A stretch of DNA of 64,000 nt. It comes from Actinomyces qiguomingii. GTDB lineage: Bacteria; Actinomycetota; Actinomycetes; Actinomycetales; Actinomycetaceae. Both the position numbers and the translations under genes were made by a program. This document shows positions 24,923 through 34,125 of the stretch, one piece after another. Below the pieces are notes generated by a model, which saw only the letters and a list, made by a program, of their open reading frames with translations, was not told where the DNA came from and did no database searches. Within the stretch, counting starts at the first letter, position 1. Every line of letters starts with the position of its first letter. The DNA lies in the NCBI RefSeq assembly GCF_004102025.1, contig NZ_CP025228.1, positions 1,054,001 to 1,118,000 on the forward strand. The letters run 5' to 3'.

Positions 24923-26626
24923 ATGCAAATCAACCGACGCCTCTTCCTCTCGGGCACCGCCTCGGCGGCGGCCCTGGCCGCCCTGGCCGCCTGCGGAGGG
25001 GGCTCTTCCTCATCAAATGCGTCCGCCGAGCCGGTGGAGCTGGCCGCATCGGACATCAACCGGCAGGAGCGCTCCGCCCTGCAACAGGGCGGTGAGTTCC
25101 GCATCCCCATCAATGCCATGATCCCCAACTACAACCCGCTGCACATCGACGGCAACGTTGCTGACAACGGCACCACCCTGCTGGGCTTCACCGGTGTGCG
25201 CAATTGGCTGTACCACGAGGACGGCACCTTCGAGGTGAACACCAACTTCTGCCTCGACTACACCGAGGCGGAGGTGGATGGCAAGACCGTCATCACCATG
25301 CACCTCAACCCCGAGGCCAAGTGGAATAGCGGCGACGCGATCCAGGTTGCCGACTATCAGGGCTGCTGGCAGGCCTGCAGGGGCACGGATGAGGACTTCA
25401 ACGCCGTGGTCGCCTCCACCGACGGCTGGGAGCACATCGAGTCCATTGAGGCCGGTGCCGACGAGTTCGAGATGATCACCACCTTCGACGGCGTCTTCCC
25501 CGACTGGTCCGCCATCTTCGGCGAGGCCGCCCTCGTTCCGGCGTCGCTCACCACCGACGCGGAGACCTTCTCCTCCTGGACCGACGCCTCCGTCACCGAC
25601 CACTGGACCGGCCCCTACATCGTTACGGACGCCGACTCCGCCAAGCAGGTCCTCACCCTGGAGCCCAACCCGAACTGGTGGGGCGACGCCCCGCTGCTGG
25701 ACAAGATCACCATGCGAGTCATGAACACCTCCCAGTTCGGCACCGCCTTCGGCAACTCCGAGATCGACTACGTCTCCCCAATCACCGATTCGGCCACGTA
25801 TCAACAGTGCCAACAGCGGACCGACGGCGAGATCCGCCAGGCAGCCGGCCTGCAGTGGCGCCACTTCACCATGAACGGCTCCTCGGGTGTCCTGGCCGAT
25901 CAGGCCGTGCGCCAGGCCCTGGTCAAGGGCATGGACCGCCTCACCATCACCGAGGGCGATCTGCAGGGCCTGCCGGTGCCGGCCTCCCAGCTGCAACTCG
26001 GCAACCACCTGTTCATGCCCCACAACCAGGGCTACAAGGACAACACCGGCGACTACGCCTACAACCCGGAGGCGGCCGCCGCCGAGCTCGACGCCGCTGG
26101 CTGGACTCTGGCCGAGGGCGCCGAGTTCCGGGAGAAGGACGGGCAGCGGCTCTCCATCAAGTATCTGCGCATGCCCGACATCTCCACCTCCGCCACCGAG
26201 GGCCGTATTCTGCAGGCCAATATGGCGGCAATCGGCGTGGAGATTGTCATGGACGACACCAATCCCGATGAGTTCAATGCCCGCCTGCGTGACGGCAAGT
26301 TTGAAATCACGGCGTTCACGTGGGTCGGCACTCCGTACCCGATGAACAACATCGGCCAGATCTACGGCGAGGGCTCTGCCTCCAACTACACCGGCGTGTC
26401 CGACCCGGAGCTGCAGAAGCTCATCGGCCAGGTGGCGGTCGAGGCCGATCCGGACAAGCGCGTCGAGTTGGCCAACCAGGCCGACGTCAAGATCTGGGAA
26501 CTCGCCACAGTCACGCCCATCTACTCGCGCGCTGATTACGCTGCCCTGCCGAAGAAGCTTGCCAACTACGGCGCCTTCGGCCTGTCCACCGGACGAGCGG
26601 AGGACGTGGGCTACATGGCTGAGTGA
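24923..26626 (+). CDS. Substrate-binding lipoprotein of the peptide-type ABC importer (family 5)
   Basis: A 567-residue extracytoplasmic solute-binding protein. The N-terminus MQINRRLFLSGTASAAALAA carries a twin-arginine motif (RRLFL) and ends in the lipobox LAAC, with Cys24 as the lipidated residue, so it is probably exported folded by Tat and anchored on the outer face of the membrane. Family 5 features include an early GTTLLGFTGVRNWLY segment and MRVMNTSQFGTAFGNSEID. It should bind oligopeptides, nickel chelates or a similar ligand; sequence does not decide. A 165-bp gap with AT-rich bases (24805-24835) separates it from the ATPase gene, leaving room for an extra promoter so that the binding protein can exceed the other subunits. 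Confidence 0.93.
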   Translation: MQINRRLFLSGTASAAALAALAACGGGSSSSNASAEPVELAASDINRQERSALQQGGEFRIPINAMIPNYNPLHIDGNVADNGTTLLGFTGVRNWLYHEDGTFEVNTNFCLDYTEAEVDGKTVITMHLNPEAKWNSGDAIQVADYQGCWQACRGTDEDFNAVVASTDGWEHIESIEAGADEFEMITTFDGVFPDWSAIFGEAALVPASLTTDAETFSSWTDASVTDHWTGPYIVTDADSAKQVLTLEPNPNWWGDAPLLDKITMRVMNTSQFGTAFGNSEIDYVSPITDSATYQQCQQRTDGEIRQAAGLQWRHFTMNGSSGVLADQAVRQALVKGMDRLTITEGDLQGLPVPASQLQLGNHLFMPHNQGYKDNTGDYAYNPEAAAAELDAAGWTLAEGAEFREKDGQRLSIKYLRMPDISTSATEGRILQANMAAIGVEIVMDDTNPDEFNARLRDGKFEITAFTWVGTPYPMNNIGQIYGEGSASNYTGVSDPELQKLIGQVAVEADPDKRVELANQADVKIWELATVTPIYSRADYAALPKKLANYGAFGLSTGRAEDVGYMAE

Positions 26627-26711
26627 CGCGACTGCGCCGGGCGTCGGTTCTCATCGGCGCTCATGTGCTGCGTGGAAACCGTGCGGATTCGCAGCCGGTG
26701 TTCTGGACTCC

Positions 26712-26748
26712 GGCGCCCGCCCCAACCCAGACGGTTGTGGCGGGCGCC
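26712..26748 (+). terminator. Terminator after the ABC importer operon
   Basis: GGCGCCCGCC (26712-26721) pairs perfectly with GGCGGGCGCC (26739-26748) over a 17-base loop, 86 bp after the binding-protein stop. Confidence 0.75.
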
Positions 26749-26801
26749 GCCACTTACTCAGGGGATCTCCACCCGCCAAGAGGATGAGACAGAATGGTGC
26801 A

Positions 26802-27575
26802 GTGCCTACGATTGTTCTGCGTTCACTGGTCGGCCGGATCGGGACCGTGCTGGTCGCGCTTGCCTGCCTCTACCCGGTCATGGTCATCTGGCTAGCTGAC
26901 GGCTACGGCAACGGCCTGAAGGCGCTGGCGGTGGCAGCAGTGGTTGTCCTTGCGGTCTGGCTGCTGTGGTGGCGTCCGCAAGCAGTGGTGGCAGAGGACG
27001 AGATCGAGGTACGCAACGCCTTCCGCAGCCATCGCATCCCCTGGGAGTCGCTGCGCGGCACCCGTACCCGCTGGGGACTCGTCTTGGAAATCGGCGAGGC
27101 AGCCGCGGCAGCCATCGAATCTGCTGCTACTGTCAGCACCGTGAACGTGTCCGCCTGTCAACGCGGCGGGGTATTCACCGCCGCCCGGCACGAGCGCCGC
27201 GCCGTCTATGTGGAGGAGGCCTATGTGACCGCCACGGTCACCGACCCGTCCGAGGAAGCGTCGGATGGCGAGCGCCGCACCTACCGAACCCATATGGACG
27301 CCAGTGACGCCGCCCACCTGATCGAGCTGTATCAGGCCGCCCGCGCCGAGCACCTGGCACTGACCCGCCGACTGCGGCGGCGCGCCCAGCGGCTCGGCAA
27401 ACTGCCCGCAGGCTCTACGGACTCGCCCGACCGTGCCGGTTCCACCCGGGCTAACACCGCCGCCCAGCAACCGGACGTATCCGACCTCGGGCTCGGTACC
27501 CGGTGGGACCGGGTACCGAGCATCGCCACCGCCGCCGTCCTGGCCCTGCTCGCCGCCGCGCTAATCGCCCTCTGA
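26802..27575 (+). CDS. PH-domain-like membrane protein
   Basis: A 257-residue predicted membrane protein. Two helices near the N-terminus (LVALACLYPVMVIWLADGYG; AVAAVVVLAVWLLWW) are followed by a bacterial PH-like domain (about residues 65-170, EDEIEVRNAFRSHRIPWESL onward) with the conserved VRNxxRxxxIPW pattern, then a charged linker and a single C-terminal helix. The role is unknown; such proteins are common in Actinobacteria. The GTG start at 26802 is chosen because CAGAAT ends 6 bp before it, giving a leaderless start. An in-frame extension upstream runs into the terminator hairpin and is unlikely. Confidence 0.75.
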   Translation: MPTIVLRSLVGRIGTVLVALACLYPVMVIWLADGYGNGLKALAVAAVVVLAVWLLWWRPQAVVAEDEIEVRNAFRSHRIPWESLRGTRTRWGLVLEIGEAAAAAIESAATVSTVNVSACQRGGVFTAARHERRAVYVEEAYVTATVTDPSEEASDGERRTYRTHMDASDAAHLIELYQAARAEHLALTRRLRRRAQRLGKLPAGSTDSPDRAGSTRANTAAQQPDVSDLGLGTRWDRVPSIATAAVLALLAAALIAL

Positions 27576-27808
27576 AGCCCCACACTCCGGGCGTCCGGCG
27601 ATGTCGCGGCCGGCTCGTGGACACTTCCCGGCCCGAGAAGGGGAGAGCGGCAGCAATTATTCCGCTCGCCGCCAGATCCCGGGCCAATAGAGGTGAGCGG
27701 CCGCACAGGCCGCATGTCGCGCCTGTCATGGTCCGCCGGCCGCAGTAGCGGTACCCTGCCTGAGTTTGTGCGCCCGCGGGCGCTTACCAAATGGAGGAAA
27801 GAGCCCAC

Positions 27809-29731
<1,923 letters not shown>

Positions 29732-29767
29732 CGCGGGTTCCGAATCGTACGGCCCCGGAAGGCACGC

Positions 29768-31561
29768 ATGAACGAGCTACAGCCGCGCGGCACGGACCGC
29801 GACACCGCCGACGGCGACGACGCGCCCGCCGACGCCGCGCCTACCCGGGCGGCTGCGGGCGCCCCGCGCACCGTCGCCCGCGCACTGCTGAGCACTGCGG
29901 GCGCTGCCCTGGTCATCGCCTGGCTGGGGCTGGCCTGGGCGACCACCCGCACTCTGGCACCGGGATCCTCGGTGGCTGGCGTCGATGTGTCCGGCATGAC
30001 CCGCGCCCAGGCGGTGGCCGCCGTCGACGCCGCTATTGTCGCCCAGTTGAACCGGCCGGTCACGCTCACGGTCGACGACGCCACCGACACGCTCATCCCC
30101 GCACAATCAGGCGTGAGCGTGGACGCCGCGGCCAGCGTAGACCTACTAACCGGCCCCACCCTCAACCCCATTACCCTGGTACGGCGGCTGGCCGGAACCG
30201 GCGTTGATGCTGTAGTCAGGGTCGACGCCGACGCCCTGACCACCGCCTTGAACTCCCGTCTGGACACGCTCGCCACCGGCACCGCCGACGCCGTCGTCGC
30301 CCTGGAGGGCACCACGCCCGTGCTTATTCCCGGCTCGGTTGGCGCCGGCCTGGACGTGGCGGTGAGCGTGACCGCCCTGGCCGAGACCTGGCCGCTGGGC
30401 GCGGACAGCATCGCGCTGGCCTCGGGCACGGCCAACCCGGCCGTCACCGATGCCGACGCCGAGGAATTCATTGACAACGTCCTCACTCCGCTGCTGAGCG
30501 CCGATATCACCGTCAATGCCGCTGGTACCGGCACGGACGCCACCGGCGTGAGCATCCTGACCCCTGAGGCGCTGGCCGCCATGGCCGCCATTACCGCCCC
30601 AGACGGCATCCTGACCGTAACCCTCGATGCCGAGGCGCTACACGACGTCGTTATAGCCGACCTGGGTGAGGGGCTTGAGACACCCGCGACCGACGCCACT
30701 TGGAGTGTCGACGGCGACCCCGCCACCGCCGCGGACGCCACCCCCGTCTTCCACGCCGCCACCACCGGCACCGGCATCGACCCCGATGCCCTGACCGACG
30801 CCGTTCTTGCGGCCGGCGCCAACGCAAACGGGGAGCGTACCGCGACCGCGACCGTCACCGTCCTCCAGCCGGCCGTGGCCACGCCGAAGGAGGAATGGGG
30901 CATCGCCGAGATCGTCGGCGAGTACTCCACCCCCTACGTCTCCCAGTACGGGCGTGACCAGAATCTCCAGCGCGGCACCGAGATGATCAACGGCACGCTG
31001 GTGGCCCCTGGGGAGACCTTCTCCACCACCGACGCCCTAGGCCCGGTTGACCTCGACAACGGCTACACCTACGCCGGCGTGGTGGCCGACGGGCAGCACA
31101 TCGACGCGATGGGCGGCGGCTTGTCCCAAGTGGGCACGACCGTGTTCAACGCTGGTTTCGAGGCTGGTATGGACGATGTGGAGCACTGGCCCCACACCTA
31201 CTGGTTCACCCGCTACCCGGCCGGGCGCGAGGCCACCATTTGGACGGGCGTCAAGGATGTCAAATGGCGCAACTCCACGCCTTACACGGTGCTGGTGCAG
31301 GCGTGGGCCGGTGATGGCGAGGTGCATGTGCGACTGTGGTCCACCCCCTACTACGAGGTTGCCATCACTGAGGGGGAGCACACGAACTACCGGGCTTACG
31401 GCACCCAGTACCAGTCCGGTCCCGGTTGTGAGCCCTACGGTGGCGGCACTCAGGGTTTCGACGTCACCGTCACCCGCACCCGCAGTCACGACGGCGAGCG
31501 CCTGCCTGACGACGTGCTGACCACCGCCTACGATTCCGACAACCCCGTGGTGTGTCGCTGA
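29768..31561 (+). CDS. VanW-domain cell-surface protein with peptidoglycan-binding repeats
   Basis: A 597-residue protein with a hydrophilic N-terminus (about 40 residues), one transmembrane helix (LLSTAGAALVIAWLGLAWA), and a long extracytoplasmic region. Residues of about 65-370 contain repeated segments like those of YoaR-type putative peptidoglycan-binding domains (GVDVSGMTRAQAVAAVDAAI; SGVSVDAAASVDLL). The VanW domain follows at about 390-540 (GTEMINGTLVAPGETFSTTD; GGGLSQVGTTVFNAGFEAGM). VanW domains occur in vancomycin-resistance clusters but have no proven function. Its composition is Ala/Thr/Asp-rich, as for secreted actinobacterial proteins. GGAAGG precedes the ATG. Confidence 0.9.
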   Translation: MNELQPRGTDRDTADGDDAPADAAPTRAAAGAPRTVARALLSTAGAALVIAWLGLAWATTRTLAPGSSVAGVDVSGMTRAQAVAAVDAAIVAQLNRPVTLTVDDATDTLIPAQSGVSVDAAASVDLLTGPTLNPITLVRRLAGTGVDAVVRVDADALTTALNSRLDTLATGTADAVVALEGTTPVLIPGSVGAGLDVAVSVTALAETWPLGADSIALASGTANPAVTDADAEEFIDNVLTPLLSADITVNAAGTGTDATGVSILTPEALAAMAAITAPDGILTVTLDAEALHDVVIADLGEGLETPATDATWSVDGDPATAADATPVFHAATTGTGIDPDALTDAVLAAGANANGERTATATVTVLQPAVATPKEEWGIAEIVGEYSTPYVSQYGRDQNLQRGTEMINGTLVAPGETFSTTDALGPVDLDNGYTYAGVVADGQHIDAMGGGLSQVGTTVFNAGFEAGMDDVEHWPHTYWFTRYPAGREATIWTGVKDVKWRNSTPYTVLVQAWAGDGEVHVRLWSTPYYEVAITEGEHTNYRAYGTQYQSGPGCEPYGGGTQGFDVTVTRTRSHDGERLPDDVLTTAYDSDNPVVCR

Positions 31562-31803
31562 GCTCGGCGGGGCGGTACCGGAGATCCGGGTTGTGGCGGC
31601 GGTATTGAGGTCGGTGGGGCCGGCGTCGGCGCACGCAATTCGCACTCGGTGCGTGACGCAAAAACGCTCGCTGGTCCGGGAGAATCCGGCGGACTTGCTG
31701 ACACCTTGCGTGGCTGTTGGGCACGGTGCCACCGCGGGGGAGATACTTGGGGGCACGCCCGCGGCCCCGCGCGGCACGCTCCGAGACAGAGAGGAAGCAG
31801 TCA

Positions 31804-32154
31804 ATGACCTATGTCATCGCTCAGCCCTGCGTGGACGTCAAGGATCGTGCGTGTGTGGACGAGTGTCCGGTCGACTGCATCTACGAGGGTGAACGCAGTC
31901 TGTACATCAACGCCGACGAGTGCGTTGACTGCGGTGCCTGCGAGCCGGTGTGCCCCACCGAGGCGATCTTCTACGAGGACGACGTCCCCGAGGAGTGGGA
32001 GGACTACACCCGGGCGAACATCGACTTCTTCTCCCTGAAGGGCCTGGGTTCCCCGGGCGGCGCGCAGAACGTCGGCCCGCAGGACTACGACGACCCCATG
32101 ATCGCCGCCCTGGAGCCTCAGAACGAGGAGTGGAGGGCCGCTAACGGCTACTGA
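31804..32154 (+). CDS. fdxA: Seven-iron-type ferredoxin
   Basis: A 116-residue electron carrier. Cysteines 9, 17, 21, 25 and 40, 43, 46, 50 form the two cluster-binding sets; the first set, C-x7-C-x3-C-x3-CP-like, is typical of a 3Fe-4S plus 4Fe-4S ferredoxin as in Mycobacterium FdxC/FdxA. The C-terminal extension after residue 60 is acidic (DDVPEEWEDYT). The order fdxA then dapC is conserved across Actinobacteria, which supports both calls. GAGGAAG lies before the ATG. It may serve cytochrome P450 or other redox partners; none is visible here. Confidence 0.95.
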   Translation: MTYVIAQPCVDVKDRACVDECPVDCIYEGERSLYINADECVDCGACEPVCPTEAIFYEDDVPEEWEDYTRANIDFFSLKGLGSPGGAQNVGPQDYDDPMIAALEPQNEEWRAANGY

Positions 32155-32167
32155 CCCCCGCCCCCTC

Positions 32168-32211
32168 ACCGAGACCGGCACCAGTACACACCGAGACCGG
32201 CACTAATACGT
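32168..32211. repeat. 22-bp array locus 1 (CCGAGACCGG core)
   Basis: Two 22-bp units (32168-32189 and 32190-32211) with core CCGAGACCGG followed by CACCAGTAC or CACTAATAC. They lie 14 bp after the fdxA stop. It belongs to the family also seen at 43481, 47827, 55454 and 62041. Confidence 0.65.
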
Positions 32212-32369
32212 AACCGGGTGGATCGTCTACGCGCAGCGCCATGACCGGTTTCATTCCACCGTAGCCGGCTGGAGGAACGGGCTGTACGTGCCCTGTGTGG
32301 TGAGTGGTTCGTTGTCAGGTGTGACGAGGGGCTGCCGGTATGCGAGGCCTGCGAGACGAGGTTGCCGGT

Positions 32370-32422
32370 CGCTCGCCTTGTGGCCGAACGGCTGCGGTAG
32401 CTGTTCGGCCACAAGGCGAGCG
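32370..32422. terminator. Perfect 20-bp inverted repeat, probable terminator of the minus-strand small ORF
   Basis: 32370-32389 (CGCTCGCCTTGTGGCCGAAC) is the exact reverse complement of 32403-32422, with a 13-base loop. It begins three bases after the TGA of the small minus-strand ORF at 32425. It has no U-run. It is the longest perfect stem in the window. Confidence 0.65.
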
Positions 32423-32424
32423 GA

Positions 32425-32545
32425 TCAGAGTTCTTCGAGTTCGGTGAGATCCTCGGCGGACAGCGGCGTCAAGCAGGACATCCATGCTCTGCGCATCAAT
32501 GGAGGAGGCGTTAACGGTTGTTACGGTGCTGATCTTGGTGGCCAT
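32425..32545 (-). pseudogene. Small peptide gene of about 40 codons with an apparent frameshift
   Basis: AAGGAG stands eight bases before an ATG at 32545 on the minus strand. The peptide starts MATKISTVTTVNASSIDAQS and keeps GC-rich third positions through MDVLLDA. Then the coding signal jumps by one frame to LSAEDLTELEEL followed by TGA at 32427-32425, directly before the 20-bp hairpin. The open frame without a shift runs into the hairpin with poor codon use. It could be a decayed gene, a sequencing error, or a programmed frameshift. The short acidic C-terminus recalls leader parts of ribosomally made peptides, but no maturation gene is near, so no function is assigned. Confidence 0.45.
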
Positions 32546-32665
32546 CGGGGTCTCCTTGGACGAGCAGCAGATGCATCAGGTGTAGTAAGTGTTTGAAAGG
32601 TATCGGAAGATGAGACGCCTCACGCCGCGGTTCGCCAGAGCGCTGCCGCGGAGGTGGGAACACGA

Positions 32666-32680
32666 CACAATGACGACGTG
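32666..32680 (+). promoter_or_regulatory. Leaderless start of dapC
   Basis: CACAAT (32666-32671) is followed by six bases and the GTG at 32678. No ribosome binding site precedes this GTG or the alternative in-frame GTG at 32654. Confidence 0.5.
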
Positions 32681-33904
32681 AACGCCTCCACGCCCGCCGG
32701 CCCCGCCACCTCTACTGCGACCGCCCTGCCTCGTCCGCTCGCCCTGCCCGACTTCCCCTGGCACTCCCTGCGCCCCTACCGACAGCGCGCCGCCCAGCAT
32801 CCGGGCAGCGTCGTCGACCTGTCCATCGGCACGCCCGTGGACCCCAGCCCCGCGGTCGCCCGCGAGGCCCTCGCGGCCGCCGCCAACGCCCCCGGCTACC
32901 CGCCCGCCGACGGCACGGGCCAGGTGCGTGCCGCCATCATCGACTGGATGCGGCGCCGTCGCGGCGTACCCGGATTGAGCGACGCCGCCGTCATCCCGAC
33001 CATTGGCTCCAAGGAGTCGGTGGCTCAGCTGCCGCTCCAGCTCGGTGCCCGCCCCGGCGACCTCATCGCCCACCCACGCGCCGCCTACCCCACTTACGAC
33101 GTCGGCGCCCGCCTGGCCGGAGCCACCCCCGTACCGGTCGACACCGCCGTCGACCCCGACACCTGGGAGCTGCCCGACGGCCGCCTCGTCGCCATCTGGC
33201 TCAACAGTCCCGGCAACCCCGACGGGCATGTCCTCGCCGTCGCCCAGCTCGCCCGCATCGTCGCCTGGGCGCGTGAGCGCGGGGTCGTCGTCCTGTCCGA
33301 CGAGTGCTACGCCGAACTGGCCTGGGAGGAGCCCTGGGTCACCGCCGGCGTCCCCAGCCTGCTGGATCCGCGCGTGACCGGCACCGGTCCCGACGGCGCG
33401 CCGGACTTCACGGGCCTGCTGGCCCTGTACTCCCTGTCCAAGCAGTCAAACATCGCCGGTTACCGGGCCGCCTTCCTCGCCGGCGACCCGAAGCTGGTCG
33501 CCGCCGTCACCGAGGTGCGCCGTCACACCGGCATGCTCCCGCCCGCGCCCGTGCAGGCCGCCCTGGCCGCCACCCTGGCCGATGACGCACACGTGGTGGC
33601 GCAGCAGGCCGTCTACCGGGCCCGGCGCGAAGCGCTGGTGAAGGCGACCGCCGCCGTCGGACTGGTGAACGACCCTGAGTCTGTGGCCGGCCTGTACCTG
33701 TGGCTGAGCGGCCCGGCGTCCATGAGCGCCTGGGACCTGGTGGGGGCCTTTGCCGAACTGGGGATCGTGGTGGCACCCGGGGACTTCTACGGCCAGGCCG
33801 GCGCCGGACACGTGCGCATGTCCCTGACCGACACCGACGAGCGCGTGGCCGCTGCCGTGAGCCGCCTGCACGACCCCGGCGCGGCCTCACTGTTCGCCGG
33901 CTGA
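32678..33904 (+). CDS. dapC: Succinyldiaminopimelate transaminase (actinobacterial type)
   Basis: A 408-residue fold-type I aminotransferase that makes N-succinyl-L,L-diaminopimelate in the lysine/peptidoglycan pathway. Conserved parts: LSIGTPVDPSP near the N-terminus, WLNSPGNPDGH (substrate Asn), VLSDECYAELAW (PLP Asp and Tyr) and LYSLSKQSNIAGYRAAFLAG with the Schiff-base lysine and phosphate-binding Arg. Position directly after fdxA is the conserved actinobacterial context and separates it from other aminotransferases. The start at 32678 is chosen from the CACAAT box 6 bp upstream; a GTG at 32654 would add eight residues. Confidence 0.93.
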   Translation: MNASTPAGPATSTATALPRPLALPDFPWHSLRPYRQRAAQHPGSVVDLSIGTPVDPSPAVAREALAAAANAPGYPPADGTGQVRAAIIDWMRRRRGVPGLSDAAVIPTIGSKESVAQLPLQLGARPGDLIAHPRAAYPTYDVGARLAGATPVPVDTAVDPDTWELPDGRLVAIWLNSPGNPDGHVLAVAQLARIVAWARERGVVVLSDECYAELAWEEPWVTAGVPSLLDPRVTGTGPDGAPDFTGLLALYSLSKQSNIAGYRAAFLAGDPKLVAAVTEVRRHTGMLPPAPVQAALAATLADDAHVVAQQAVYRARREALVKATAAVGLVNDPESVAGLYLWLSGPASMSAWDLVGAFAELGIVVAPGDFYGQAGAGHVRMSLTDTDERVAAAVSRLHDPGAASLFAG

Positions 33905-34029
33905 GCCCCTGCGCGCACCCGCCCCGGCGCCGGCGGTGCCGCCGCGGGCAGTAGGTGACCTCATTCGCCCGCCGCACCTGATGCATCCGCCGGGGTCCAG
34001 CGCCCGCCCGCCGCCCCGCGTGACCCGCG

Positions 34030-34053
34030 GTTTTCCGCAGTACCCCGGAAAAC
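34030..34053. promoter_or_regulatory. Inverted repeat upstream of the PTS operon
   Basis: GTTTTCC (34030-34036), ten bases, GGAAAAC (34047-34053), 72 bp before the LicR-like start. Placement suits an operator for the operon's own activator. No PTS operator data support it beyond symmetry. Confidence 0.35.
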
Positions 34054-34125
34054 GACGGGATGGAGGACGCCCGCGAATGCTCATACCTTTTTTGTTGTCG
34101 ACGACGACGGCGAAGGAGGCGAGCG

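Noticed and set aside
27576..27808. Promoter of typA
   Set aside because: Several weak -10-like boxes (for example TACCCT near 27752) but none with a convincing -35 partner; not annotated.
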